A stretch of DNA of 47,288 nucleotides from CAZVYJ01 sp964631565 (GTDB taxonomy: Bacteria > Planctomycetota > Phycisphaerae > SM23-33), in NCBI GenBank assembly GCA_964631565.1, contig CAZVYJ010000023.1, positions 1-47,288 on the forward strand, read 5' to 3'. Every line of letters starts with the position of its first letter. Positions within the stretch are counted from its first letter, which is position 1. The notes beneath the pieces are model-generated. The model was given only the letters and a program-made list of their open reading frames with translations, was not told the origin of the DNA and made no database searches. Shown piece by piece: positions 33,935-43,146 of this stretch. A program made the position numbers and the translations under genes.

Positions 33935-36265
33935 ATGGTCGGCTGTAAGTTCGTCATAAGGCATGCTGCTGCGTTCATGGCACTGGCCGCCCTGTCGGCT
34001 TCGGCTGCACGCGCAGACGACGCCGTAAAGGACGACAGTTTCCACAAGGACCGCGACGCGGCGATGGCGAAGGCCGTCGCGTTTCTCTCTTCGATAATCG
34101 ACAAGGACGGCGTCGTCGAGGATGAATATCCCCTCGACGATTCCCGCTATCTCTACGGCGGCAAGACTGCGCTGGTCGCCTACGCCCTTCTGACGGCGGA
34201 GGTTGACTACAACAAGGGGCCTTTGTCGCAGGCCGTCAAGTGGCTCGCCCAAGCCAAGCTCAACGGCACGTACGCGGTCGCCTTCCGCGCCTGCGCGTTT
34301 TCCATGATGAACAAGAGGCCCTACCGCCAGATTGTCGGTTCGGATGCGAAATGGCTGATGGACCACATCGACAGGAAAGGCTCTTACACTTACGGCGAGC
34401 CGGTCAAAACGGACCCGGAAAAATACGACAACTGCAACAGCCACGTCGCCGTGATGGGCATGTGGGCGGCTTCGCAGGCGGGCGTGCCCGTGCCGCTGAA
34501 ATACTGGCAGTCGGTCCGCAACCACTGGGAGGACGAGCAGCAGGGAGACGGCGGCTGGGGATACAATATCCCGCGCGGCGGCCACACCGCGTCGACATAC
34601 GGCTCCATGACGGCCGCCGGCGTCGCGACGCTGTTCGTCTGCCACGACGTGCTCAACCGCAAAGATTTCGTCCGCTGCACGCTCACCAAAGACCCGGAGC
34701 GCATCAGCAACGGACTGGCCTGGCTGAACAAGCGGTTCTCCGTGACGGAGAACCCGGGCAAGCGGCTGAATTACTATTATTACTGGCTGTTCGCGCTGGA
34801 GCGCGTCGGGCTGATCAGCGGGCGGAAGTACATCGGAGAGCACGACTGGTACCGCGAAGGCGCAAAGGAGCTTATACGAACGCAGAACACCAACGGCAGC
34901 TGGGGCTACGGCGACCGCGTGGCCGACACGGCGTTCGCGCTGCTGTTTCTGGCACGCGGGCGGCATCCGGTCATGGTCAACAAGCTGCAGTACCCCGGCA
35001 ACTGGAACGCCCGCCCGCGCGACATGGCGAATCTGACCGCATGGATGAGCCACAACTTCGAGCGGCCCGTAAGATGGCAGATCGTAAACGCCGACTCGCC
35101 GATGGCCGACTGGCACGACGCGCCGATTATGTACATATCCGGGGCCGGGCCTATTGAACTCACCGTGCCGCAAATCGAAAAACTGCGAACCTTCGTGATG
35201 CAGGGCGGAATGATCGTTTCGGAGGCTGCGGGCAATAACGCCGATTTCACGCTCGACATGCAGAAAATATACAAGCGCATGTTCCCGGAGTTCGCTCTGA
35301 CGCGGCTGGCCGACGGCGACCCCATCAACACGCTCTACTTCAAACCCGAAGCCGGCAGGGGCCTGTCCGGAATTTCAAATGGCGCGAGGCTGCTGGCCAT
35401 TCACTCGCCGCAGGAAATGTCGCTCGCCCTGCAGCTAGGACCGATCGACAACTACAAACCGTGGTTCGAGCAGTTCGCGAACATATATCTTTACAAAACC
35501 GACCTCGGCAAGGTTCAAAGGCCCGAAGGTCTTTCCTGGCCGGTGGCGAGAAAATTCAAGCCGAAGGCGACCATCCGAGTGGCCCGACTGAAATACAAGG
35601 GCAACTGCGACCCCGAGCCGCTGGCGTGGCAGAGATTCGCCGCGATTGTCGGCAATAAATACGCAATCAGTATCGAAGCATCCGAGCCTGTCCCGGCAGA
35701 AGAGCTTCACCCGTCAAAGTGGCCGATTCTCTATATCGCCGGAACCGAGAACGTCAAATTCACCCGCCGGGAACTGGCGTTTCTCAAGGCATATTTAGCC
35801 ACCGGCGGAACGATTATCGCCGAGGCGGTCGGCGGGTCGGGCGAGTTCGCCAAGGCCGTCGAAGACCAGCTTTTCTCCCTGCTGCCTGGCGCGTGGGCCG
35901 GGTCGCTCGCGTCGCGCGTATCTCTGGAAGGCCCCGCCGCCGCCAAGAGAGTGTACTACCGCAAACCGTATGCCGACACGCTGGGAGCCACCAAAGACAC
36001 GCCGCGGCTGAGGTGCGTAATCGATGACGATAAAATCAAAATCGTCCTGATAACCGACGACATCAGCGGCGGGATGATGGGCTACCCGTGCTACGGCCTG
36101 CGTGGATATACGCCGGAAAGCGCCATCGTCGTGATGACAAACCTGCTGTCGAACCTTTCAACTCAAAAACGGCTGGAAGCGAAATCGCCGGAAACGCAGC
36201 CCGCCGATACGCAGCCGGCCGAGACACAGCCTGCTTCACAGCCGGAATCGCAGCCAGGCCAATAG
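33935..36265 (+). CDS. Secreted squalene-cyclase-like toroid protein with two DUF4159 domains
   Basis: 776 residues. A signal peptide (1-27, ending ARA) leads to an alpha/alpha toroid like prenyltransferases and squalene-hopene cyclases, with repeats such as GDGGWGYNIPRGGHTAST and NTNGSWGYGDRVADTAFALL (about 40-345). Two DUF4159 units follow: about 370-540 (APIMYISGAGPIELT...LRTFVMQGGMIVSEAAG) and 545-755 (WPILYIAGTENVKFT...LKAYLATGGTIIAEAVG). The Ala/Pro/Gln tail (about 755-776) repeats ETQPA. I see no DxDD cyclase acid motif, so catalysis is doubtful. Such proteins are typical of planctomycetes; the role is not known. It is probably co-expressed with sppA. Confidence 0.8.
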   Translation: MVGCKFVIRHAAAFMALAALSASAARADDAVKDDSFHKDRDAAMAKAVAFLSSIIDKDGVVEDEYPLDDSRYLYGGKTALVAYALLTAEVDYNKGPLSQAVKWLAQAKLNGTYAVAFRACAFSMMNKRPYRQIVGSDAKWLMDHIDRKGSYTYGEPVKTDPEKYDNCNSHVAVMGMWAASQAGVPVPLKYWQSVRNHWEDEQQGDGGWGYNIPRGGHTASTYGSMTAAGVATLFVCHDVLNRKDFVRCTLTKDPERISNGLAWLNKRFSVTENPGKRLNYYYYWLFALERVGLISGRKYIGEHDWYREGAKELIRTQNTNGSWGYGDRVADTAFALLFLARGRHPVMVNKLQYPGNWNARPRDMANLTAWMSHNFERPVRWQIVNADSPMADWHDAPIMYISGAGPIELTVPQIEKLRTFVMQGGMIVSEAAGNNADFTLDMQKIYKRMFPEFALTRLADGDPINTLYFKPEAGRGLSGISNGARLLAIHSPQEMSLALQLGPIDNYKPWFEQFANIYLYKTDLGKVQRPEGLSWPVARKFKPKATIRVARLKYKGNCDPEPLAWQRFAAIVGNKYAISIEASEPVPAEELHPSKWPILYIAGTENVKFTRRELAFLKAYLATGGTIIAEAVGGSGEFAKAVEDQLFSLLPGAWAGSLASRVSLEGPAAAKRVYYRKPYADTLGATKDTPRLRCVIDDDKIKIVLITDDISGGMMGYPCYGLRGYTPESAIVVMTNLLSNLSTQKRLEAKSPETQPADTQPAETQPASQPESQPGQ

Positions 36266-36273
36266 CGGCTTCG

Positions 36274-37233
36274 CTATTTCATATACACCCGGCGGCCGTA
36301 GGCGGCGATTTCGTCGCGCATCGCTTCGACGAGTTCCGGATCGAACGGCACGGAGTGGCTGGGGCTTGCGATATATCCCCCGCCGGCGGCCATCTCGTCA
36401 ATCCGCCGCCGCACCTCGGCCCGCACTTCGTCAGCGGTAACGCCGGGGCGGTCGAGCACGAACTGGCTGTCGATCCCGCCGATGAAAGTAATCCGCCGCC
36501 CGAAGTTCCGCTTCAGCATCGCCAGGTCGTTGCAGGGCTGGCATGGATTCCACATGTCGGCGCCGATTTCGACCATGTCGCCGAAGACGGCCTCGATGCA
36601 GCCGCACGAATGCTGGTTCACCATCACGCCGCGGCGGTGAAGGCAGTCGTAAATCCGCCGCGTGTGAGGCTTGATGACGCGCCGCCAGATTTCCGGCGGA
36701 ATGAACAGCCCGTTCTGCGTGCCCCAGTCGTCGCCGTACCACATCGTGTCCAGCGGCGCCTCGTCGCAGAAACGTTCGATGAGGCGGATTTTGTAATCGG
36801 CGATTGCGGCGATCATGGCTTCCATCTCGTCGGTGGCCGTCATGTAAGCCATCAGCGCCTCCTCCATGCCGAGCAGCAGGTACGACCGCTCGAACAGGCC
36901 CATTTCGGTGAAGCCTTCGAGGATGACCTGCTCTCGATCGACGGCCGCCACCTGGTCGCGCACGCCGCTCCAGTCGAGGCTGTCCACGTCGGGCAGATGA
37001 ATCTGCGACCGCCATTTGCTGATATCCGTGACGGTATGCCCGCCGACGGCGGGGTAGGTGCCGCCTTCAGCCCCCTCTTCCATCGCCCATCGCACGCCGA
37101 ACGCATCGAACCCCGGCTGCTCAGGCCGCTCGACAATCGGCGGCCAGATGCGAACCAGCGCTTCCGCATTTGTCGGCACCCATTGCGGGCTCTGACGGCG
37201 AATCGCACGCAGCTTGTTCTCTTTCGGTGTCAT
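36274..37233 (-). CDS. Uroporphyrinogen decarboxylase-like (URO-D fold) protein
   Basis: 320 residues of the URO-D superfamily, which includes haem-pathway decarboxylases and cobalamin-linked methyltransferases. The motif NQHSCGCIEAVFGDMVEIGA and GGIDSQFVLDRPGVT fit the subgroup with HxC metal ligands, suggesting a methyltransferase or unknown role, not haem synthesis. Start ATG 37233 has AAGGA upstream; the 37254 frame is longer but lacks one. It is the last gene of a minus-strand group with a GH-A glycosidase and a collapsed paralogue, a pairing frequent in planctomycetes. Substrate unknown. Confidence 0.82.
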   Translation of the reverse strand: MTPKENKLRAIRRQSPQWVPTNAEALVRIWPPIVERPEQPGFDAFGVRWAMEEGAEGGTYPAVGGHTVTDISKWRSQIHLPDVDSLDWSGVRDQVAAVDREQVILEGFTEMGLFERSYLLLGMEEALMAYMTATDEMEAMIAAIADYKIRLIERFCDEAPLDTMWYGDDWGTQNGLFIPPEIWRRVIKPHTRRIYDCLHRRGVMVNQHSCGCIEAVFGDMVEIGADMWNPCQPCNDLAMLKRNFGRRITFIGGIDSQFVLDRPGVTADEVRAEVRRRIDEMAAGGGYIASPSHSVPFDPELVEAMRDEIAAYGRRVYMK

Positions 37234-37284
37234 GCAGAGTTCCTTATCCATCATTTATAAATGCGCCACTCGCGTACGCGACTT

Positions 37285-38274
37285 TCATTCACGTATAAGA
37301 CGGGTTATGAATTCCACCTCGGCCGGGTCATACGGCGTTCCGTCGGCGCGCAGAACGTCGTGGAACCACAAGGCCGGCTCTGGTGCGCCCTGCGGCGAAC
37401 CCCACGGATATATGGTTTGACTCTTGCCGCTTACAAAACCCCAGTTGTAGCACCCCACATGCTCCCGCTTGAATATCGGCAGATGCGTGGTGAAAAGGCT
37501 GTTCCGCGTGCGGGCCATGTATTCGGTGCAGATTACCGGCCGGCCGAATGACTTCCAGCGGCTGACGGTTTCCGCAAGATTCGCGGCATCCGAGTAATTA
37601 TGGAACGTAATTACATCGGATGCGGCAAGCTGGAATTCGCTTATCGCCGCATTGCTGAACCACACGCCGGACGTCAGCGGCTGGCTGGGCCGGGCGGCGT
37701 TGGCCCATTGAAAAACAGCCTGCAGCAGCCCAAGCGACTGCTCAACCAATTTGTTATTGCCGGGTTCGTTGTACAGATCCCACATAATTATCCGCTCGTC
37801 GTCGCCGAATGCGCCTAGGACGCCGCTGACATATTTTTCCAGGCGCGACCACTGCCCTGGGTCAGTCACAATCGCCGAGCCGGGACTCTGCACCCAGCCG
37901 GAATTGTGCACGCCGGGAACCGGCGCCGGCTGCGGACCGAGCCTGGGCGACGTGTTCCAGCAATCGTCGAATATCGTAAACAGCGTGCGGATGCCGCGGC
38001 GGGTCGAAATCGCCAGGTAGCGGTCCATGCGCTTCATTAAACCGTCGGCGTCGGCATGCCAGAGCGGGTCGTGCAGGAACACTCGCATCGTGTTGAACCC
38101 GATGTCGGCGGCCCAGCCCAGTTCGCGGTCAATCGTGTCCGGATCGAATGTCTCAGCCTGCCACATCTCAAGCTGGTTGATGGCGGTGCTTGGGATGAAA
38201 TTGCAGCCCACAAGCCACGGCTGGCTGCTGTACCACTCGTTGGCCTTTTCAATACTCCATCGCTGCTCGCGCAT
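37285..38274 (-). CDS. Glycoside hydrolase of clan GH-A (cellulase/GH5-like), cytoplasmic
   Basis: 329 residues, no signal peptide, so it is probably an intracellular enzyme. A TIM barrel with GWAADIGFNTMRVFLHDPLW, the acid/base Glu170 in WDLYNEPGN and the nucleophile Glu251 in VICTEYMAR, about 81 residues apart as in retaining clan GH-A enzymes. Homologues are often labelled 1,4-beta-xylanase without proof. It lies 51 bases before the URO-D-like gene, and would act on oligosaccharides brought into the cell. Confidence 0.82.
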   Translation of the reverse strand: MREQRWSIEKANEWYSSQPWLVGCNFIPSTAINQLEMWQAETFDPDTIDRELGWAADIGFNTMRVFLHDPLWHADADGLMKRMDRYLAISTRRGIRTLFTIFDDCWNTSPRLGPQPAPVPGVHNSGWVQSPGSAIVTDPGQWSRLEKYVSGVLGAFGDDERIIMWDLYNEPGNNKLVEQSLGLLQAVFQWANAARPSQPLTSGVWFSNAAISEFQLAASDVITFHNYSDAANLAETVSRWKSFGRPVICTEYMARTRNSLFTTHLPIFKREHVGCYNWGFVSGKSQTIYPWGSPQGAPEPALWFHDVLRADGTPYDPAEVEFITRLIRE

Positions 38275-38296
38275 GTTTTCGCCCTGTTGTGCTTTT

Positions 38297-38694
38297 TTAT
38301 TTCAAACGGCGGATTTCGGCAATCGTCTCGATGAGGCTGCATACGTTCTCAAACGGCGTGCCGTTGTCTATCTCCACGTAGAACCACGCGCCGCCTTCGT
38401 CCATCTGGAACGCCTCGGCCAGCCGATAAACGGCGTCCCTGACTTCCTTAGGCTTGCCGAACGTCATCAGCTGCGCCGGGTCCGACCGCACCTCGACCGA
38501 AAGCTTCAGCTCGCGGCAGCGGCGGGCCAGCTCAGATCGCGGAAGCAGTTGAAGTCCTGCTCGTAGCGCCGCCACAGGTCTATCAGCGCCTGCCCGTGCT
38601 CATACAGACCCGCGGGCGAATCGTGATATTCAACCGGCACAATGTCAGGCCGCCTGAACGCAAGGCACGCCTCAACACGCTCTCTCGGCAACAT
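38297..38694 (-). pseudogene. Internally deleted URO-D-like gene
   Basis: The 5' end (ATG 38694, AGGAG 8 bases upstream) reads MLPRERVEACLAFRRPD and PVEYHDSPAGLYEHG, the typical start of URO-D-like proteins. The 3' end in another frame (down to 38297) reads VRSDPAQLMTFGKPKEV and NGTPFENVCSLIETI, the typical end. The junction is near 38530-38540. About 130 codons remain of a usual 340-360; the TIM-barrel centre is lost with a frame change. It lies just upstream of the glycosidase, and its promoter may still serve the operon. Confidence 0.8.
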
Positions 38695-38987
38695 CCAGCG
38701 GCTCCTTGCCCTGTGCGGCGGAATTTGTCATATATCACCGCACCCACATGATGGTTTGCCATGCCATGAGGTCGTCAAAACCTTATAACCCGACTGACGG
38801 CTGACCGGTTCACTTTTCCGGCAAACAATTTTAAAAACCTTTTTCCGCGGCTGAATCGCAGGCAATTCGCTTCCTGCGGCGCCGAAGCCCGGTAAAATCA
38901 TGAAAGTCACCGGGCGAAACGTTGATCGCGGCCCACGGTTAAATTTTCGGAAACGATTCCGCAATCGTTCTGACACAAAGGATGATC

Positions 38988-41036
38988 GTGAAAATCAACG
39001 TTGGAATAATACTTGCAGCGGCAGGAGTGATAATGATGGTTGGATGCTCGCAGCAATCGCCGGACCCGGCGATGAATTTCAGGGATGAATGGGTAGCCGG
39101 CCACATGACGAATCCGGTCAAAACAACACCGGCAGGCCGCGAGGCGGTTGACCGCACGAGCAGCCTGCCTTTCTCGTTCGTATACGACGGCAGGCCGTCC
39201 GATGAGCTGCTGGCGGCCTGGCCGAAGAAAACCAGGAAGCAGAAACTCGATGCCTGCCGCACGCAGCGAACATGGACATGGACCGACCCGGCGACCGGCC
39301 TGGAGGTCAAATGCGTCGCAGTCGAATATTCCGATTTCCCGGTGGTCGAGTGGACCATCTATTTCCGCAACGGCGGCAAAGAGAACACGCCGATTCTCGA
39401 AAACATCCAGGGCCTCGACACGACTGTGCAGCGCACGGCTGACGGCGAGTTCGTCCTGCACAGCATAAGGGGCGATTCGTGCACGCCGGACAGCTATGCC
39501 CCCTACCATCTGCCGCTCCGCCCCAACGCAAACCAGCGGTTCGCCCCCGTCGGCGGACGGGCGACCAACGGCGCCTTCCCCTACTACAACCTGCAGATGC
39601 CGGATGGCGGTGTAATTATCGCCGTCGGCTGGCCGGGACAATGGGCGAGCTGCTTCGTCCGCGACGCCAACCGCAGCCTGCGCATAATCGCCGGTCAGGA
39701 ACTGACTCGCATGTACCTCAAACCCGGCGAGGAAATCCGCTCGCCGCTGACCGCCATGCTGTTTTGGCGCGGTGACGATACGGTGGCGGCGCAGAACATC
39801 TGGCGGCGATGGATGCTCGAGCACAACATGCCCCGCCCGGACGGAAAAACGCTTAAGCCGATGTACGCATTCTGCAGCGGCGGATTCTTCCCCGGTCTGA
39901 AGGTGAGCGAGGCTGGCGAAAGACAATTCATCGACACGCTCAGCCGCGAAAAAATCAAACTCGACTACTGGTGGATGGACGCCGGCTGGTACGCCTGCAA
40001 CAACTGGCCGGAGGTCGGAACATGGGAATACGACACGGAGCGGTTCCCCAACGGCATAAGGGCGATAAGCGACTACCTGCACAAAAAAGGCACAAAGCTG
40101 ATTCTCTGGTTCGAACCGGAGCGTGTAACAGGCGGTTCATGGATCGCCAAGAATCACCCGGAGTGGCTGCTGGGCGGAACGCTGCTGAATCTCGGCAACA
40201 CCGAGGCCCGCGCCTGGCTGACGAACCATATCAGCGAGTTCATAAAATCTCAGGGCATCGACCTGTACCGGCAGGACTTCAACATGGATCCGCTGGGGCT
40301 TTGGCGAAACAACGACGCATCGGACCGCCAGGGCATCACAGAAAACCTGCACGTCCAGGGATACCTTGCATACTGGGACGCACTGCTGAAGCGAAATCCG
40401 GGCCTGCGCATCGACTCGTGCGCATCCGGCGGCCGGCGGAACGACCTGGAAACCATGCGACGAGCCGTGCCGCTGCTGCGAAGCGACTACCAGGCGTTCG
40501 ACGGAAATCCCGCGTTCGCTCCCGGCAACCAGGGGCACACATACGGCCTGTCGTCGTGGATACCCTTCTACGGTCAGGGTGTTTATCACACCGCACAGAA
40601 TTTTGTGTACTGCGTACGCAGCCACATGTGCCCGTCATTCGTGATTGCCGTCGATGTCCGCAAACCGGGTATCGACTGGGACCAGTACCGGATGCTCGTG
40701 GACCAGTGGCGGCAGACGGCGGACTGCATGCTCGGCGATTTCTACCCGCTGACGCCGTACAGCCTCGCGGAAGAAAACTGGATCGCCTGGCAGTTCGACC
40801 GGCCCGAAGACGGCGACGGCATGGTGCAGGCATTCCGGCGGACAAAAAGCGAAGATACCGCCATGTCTCTGCAGCTTCGAGGGCTTCAGCCGGATGCGAC
40901 CTATGAAGTAATCAACTTCGACGACAAGTCGCCGCGAAAAGCCTCAGGCCGCGAGCTGACGGAGCAGGGTCTGAAAATCGAAATCGGCGATAAACCGGGC
41001 TCGGCGCTTATAAAGTATCGCCACGTGAAAGATTAG
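38988..41036 (+). CDS. GH36 alpha-galactosidase-like lipoprotein
   Basis: 682 residues. A lipoprotein signal ends MMVGC (Cys19), so it is anchored outside the inner membrane. An N-terminal beta-sandwich (to about 280) precedes the catalytic TIM barrel with YWWMDAGWY, the nucleophile Asp430 in YRQDFNMDP and the acid/base Asp500 in RSDYQ, 70 residues apart as in GH36. A small C-terminal beta domain follows. It should release alpha-galactosyl or related residues from polysaccharides. GTG 38988 is preferred (AAAGGA 6 bases upstream); the ATG two codons earlier has none. Divergent from the URO-D/GH-A group. Confidence 0.88.
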   Translation: MKINVGIILAAAGVIMMVGCSQQSPDPAMNFRDEWVAGHMTNPVKTTPAGREAVDRTSSLPFSFVYDGRPSDELLAAWPKKTRKQKLDACRTQRTWTWTDPATGLEVKCVAVEYSDFPVVEWTIYFRNGGKENTPILENIQGLDTTVQRTADGEFVLHSIRGDSCTPDSYAPYHLPLRPNANQRFAPVGGRATNGAFPYYNLQMPDGGVIIAVGWPGQWASCFVRDANRSLRIIAGQELTRMYLKPGEEIRSPLTAMLFWRGDDTVAAQNIWRRWMLEHNMPRPDGKTLKPMYAFCSGGFFPGLKVSEAGERQFIDTLSREKIKLDYWWMDAGWYACNNWPEVGTWEYDTERFPNGIRAISDYLHKKGTKLILWFEPERVTGGSWIAKNHPEWLLGGTLLNLGNTEARAWLTNHISEFIKSQGIDLYRQDFNMDPLGLWRNNDASDRQGITENLHVQGYLAYWDALLKRNPGLRIDSCASGGRRNDLETMRRAVPLLRSDYQAFDGNPAFAPGNQGHTYGLSSWIPFYGQGVYHTAQNFVYCVRSHMCPSFVIAVDVRKPGIDWDQYRMLVDQWRQTADCMLGDFYPLTPYSLAEENWIAWQFDRPEDGDGMVQAFRRTKSEDTAMSLQLRGLQPDATYEVINFDDKSPRKASGRELTEQGLKIEIGDKPGSALIKYRHVKD

Positions 41037-41147
41037 CAGACGCGACAGCAATTTTGAAAATACCGTTAATAAAGACCGCATACAGATTGCCCCGCAGGAA
41101 CCTGTCCCCTACTATCTGTTTCTGAAACATTGTTATGGGCGACTGAC

Positions 41148-41981
41148 ATGCAATACTTATGGCTTCTGCTGCTGGGTCTCGGCGTAGGTTCGTTCGGCAC
41201 GTTAATCGGGGCCGGCGGCGGATTCATACTGATGCCGATCCTGCTGCTGGCTTATCCTGACGGCGAGCCGGCGGCACTGACGGCGATATCGCTGGCCGTC
41301 GTCTTCTTCAACGCGTCCAGCGGCTCATACTCATACGCGAGAATGAAGCGGGTGGACTTCAAGTCCGGCCTGCTTTTCCTCCTGACGGGTGTGCCTGGGG
41401 CAATCGCAGGCGCCTATATAGTCAATTTCATTCCGAGAGATGCGTTCAATTACGCCTTCGGCGTACTGCTGCTTGCCGGCGGGTTTTTCGTCTTCTTCCA
41501 GACGTACCGACACGATTGGCACAAGCACGCTTTCAGCCAGAAGTTCATGCGGACGCTCGTCGACGCCGAAGGAACCCGCCACGTCTACGGATACAGCCTC
41601 GCCGGCGGCATGGCGCTGAGTTTCGCGGTAGGTCTGGCCTCCAGCATACTGGGCATCGGCGGCGGCATTATCCATGTGCCGGCCATGGTCAACATACTGA
41701 ACTTCCCCGTGCATATCGCAACGGCCACCAGCCATTTCATACTGGCTGTCATGTCGCTTGCCGGTACGGTGGTGCATATTTTCGACGGCTCGCTTTGCTG
41801 GGCCGACGCGCCGAAACTCCTGGCGCTGGCCTGCGGTGCGGTCGTCGGTGCAAGGGCCGGCGCGTATATGTCAAAGCACATCCACGGGCGGTGGATAATG
41901 CGCGGACTCGCGATAGCTCTCATGCTGGTCGGGGTGCGTGTACTTGTGCTGGCAATCGCGTCCACAATGCCCCATCCATAG
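41148..41981 (+). CDS. TauE/SafE family membrane transporter
   Basis: 278 residues from ATG 41148 (a TTG at 41130 is in frame). Eight or so membrane helices arranged as two halves, each starting with a glycine motif: LIGAGGGFILMPILLL in the first and SSILGIGGGIIHVPAM in the second. The family moves sulfite, sulfoacetate or other small anions, often outward. No sulfur gene is next to it, so the substrate is unknown. Confidence 0.88.
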   Translation: MQYLWLLLLGLGVGSFGTLIGAGGGFILMPILLLAYPDGEPAALTAISLAVVFFNASSGSYSYARMKRVDFKSGLLFLLTGVPGAIAGAYIVNFIPRDAFNYAFGVLLLAGGFFVFFQTYRHDWHKHAFSQKFMRTLVDAEGTRHVYGYSLAGGMALSFAVGLASSILGIGGGIIHVPAMVNILNFPVHIATATSHFILAVMSLAGTVVHIFDGSLCWADAPKLLALACGAVVGARAGAYMSKHIHGRWIMRGLAIALMLVGVRVLVLAIASTMPHP

Positions 41982-42011
41982 CCGCCCTGTGAAAAATTTA
42001 TGAATAAAAAA

Positions 42012-42075
42012 GCCGGCCGCCCCGCGCGGGGACGACCGGCCGAGTTTTGCTCAGAGGAACCGTTTCTGAGCAAAA
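42012..42075. terminator. Double terminator between TauE/SafE and PEP-CTERM genes
   Basis: First stem: GCCGG/CCGGC around the palindrome CCCCGCGCGGGG (42012-42040), with AAAAAA on its left for the minus direction. Second stem: TTTTGCTCAGA (42045-42055) with TCTGAGCAAAA (42065-42075), perfect 11 bp. It would end both converging transcripts. The sequence CAGAGGAACCGTTTCTGAGC inside it recurs with one change at 44625-44644. Confidence 0.85.
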
Positions 42076-42091
42076 AGCTGTCGCGGTGTAC

Positions 42092-42907
42092 TTATTTCCT
42101 GCGACGTATCAGCAAGCCAAGACCGCCGAGACCAAGAAGCGCCATCGTCGCCGGCTCCGGAACAGCCTGAATGGATATCTGGTCGATACCGACGGCGTTT
42201 CCCATGCCCATGTTAAACGCGGTCAGAACGTTAGGACCGAGGGTCGGGTCGACACGGCCGGCATAGACGCCGCTGCCGGTATACGCCTCAACGCCATTCA
42301 CCTTGAAGCTCGTGAGGTTTACATAGCCGTAGTTCGCGTCGATAGCCGTGAGAACCAGCGTGGTTTCTATCTTATTCCACGTGCCGTCCTGGTTGAAATT
42401 GTTGGAAAAAACCAGGCCTGCGTTAGCGTAATTAACGAACCATATCCCGTTTCCGTCGACTGCATCATATCGAACGGAACCGGCGTTCCAGTTGCACCAT
42501 AGCTTGTTTGAGCCGTCCTCGTTGCCGAGGTGGACCTGTATGGCGCCGCTCGCGCCGGCATTGACCTTCAGGTAGAAGGAAACAGTCACTTCCCGGCCGA
42601 TAACGCCGCCGAACGGATCCGTCGTCAAATACGCCTGATTGTGCGCATCGCCGACCTGCAGCACCTGCGCCCATTGGCCGCCGTCCACGGCGCCGCCGCT
42701 GGTCACAACGGACAGGTTGTCCGAGCCGGAAGGCGGATTCGGATTGGTGCCGCGCCAACGGCTCCACTGACCCTCAACAGGCGAACCTTCGTCATAGCTC
42801 TCGAAATCATCCGAGAAAAACACCGCGGCGTTCGCCGATTGGGCCAACGCGAGTACAAAAATCGCACATAGCAAACTGCTTAGTTTCACAACATTTCCAA
42901 CCTTCAT
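42092..42907 (-). CDS. Secreted jelly-roll PEP-CTERM protein
   Basis: 271 residues: signal peptide (1-26, ending SANA), a jelly-roll, LamG-like body opening FFSDDFESYDEGSPV, and a sorting tag from PEPATMALLGLGG to the final RRRK. Start ATG 42907 has AAAGGAG at ideal spacing; the frame extends to 43003 but without support. The DDFESY opening matches the EDFESY opening of the kelch/dockerin protein (757-2646). It is downstream of a GntR-type regulator on the same strand, and the pair is repeated at 44671-46932. Confidence 0.85.
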   Translation of the reverse strand: MKVGNVVKLSSLLCAIFVLALAQSANAAVFFSDDFESYDEGSPVEGQWSRWRGTNPNPPSGSDNLSVVTSGGAVDGGQWAQVLQVGDAHNQAYLTTDPFGGVIGREVTVSFYLKVNAGASGAIQVHLGNEDGSNKLWCNWNAGSVRYDAVDGNGIWFVNYANAGLVFSNNFNQDGTWNKIETTLVLTAIDANYGYVNLTSFKVNGVEAYTGSGVYAGRVDPTLGPNVLTAFNMGMGNAVGIDQISIQAVPEPATMALLGLGGLGLLIRRRK

Positions 42908-43146
42908 AGATTTTCTCCTTTCAACAAGACAGCTTTCGCCTTTTATTATGTGGTTCCTGCTCCCTGAAACTGTCGGCCTCCTGCCTTTACGCATTCGCAA
43001 CACAACTCGTTCAATGCCCCGGTTCTCCCGACTTCCGCCGCACGCATGGCGGCAAGAATCGCTTCCGCTCCGTTCCTCCTTTCTTCTCGAATAACGCGAA
43101 CCGGGCGCTTCTAAAGAAAAGATCTGTGTCCTCTGAAAAACGCTTC

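Noticed and set aside
33779..35173. A 464-codon minus-strand frame
   Set aside because: It lies opposite the sppA end and the DUF4159 gene, both well supported. It has no domain and the Arg/His-rich composition typical of antisense frames in GC-rich genes.
36088..37260. A 390-codon plus-strand frame
   Set aside because: Antisense shadow of the URO-D-like gene and the end of the DUF4159 gene.
38297..38694. Two separate small genes (93 and 63 codons)
   Set aside because: Both halves belong to one URO-D-like protein in different frames, so a single deleted pseudogene explains them better.
38907..40082. A 391-codon minus-strand frame
   Set aside because: Antisense shadow of the GH36 gene.
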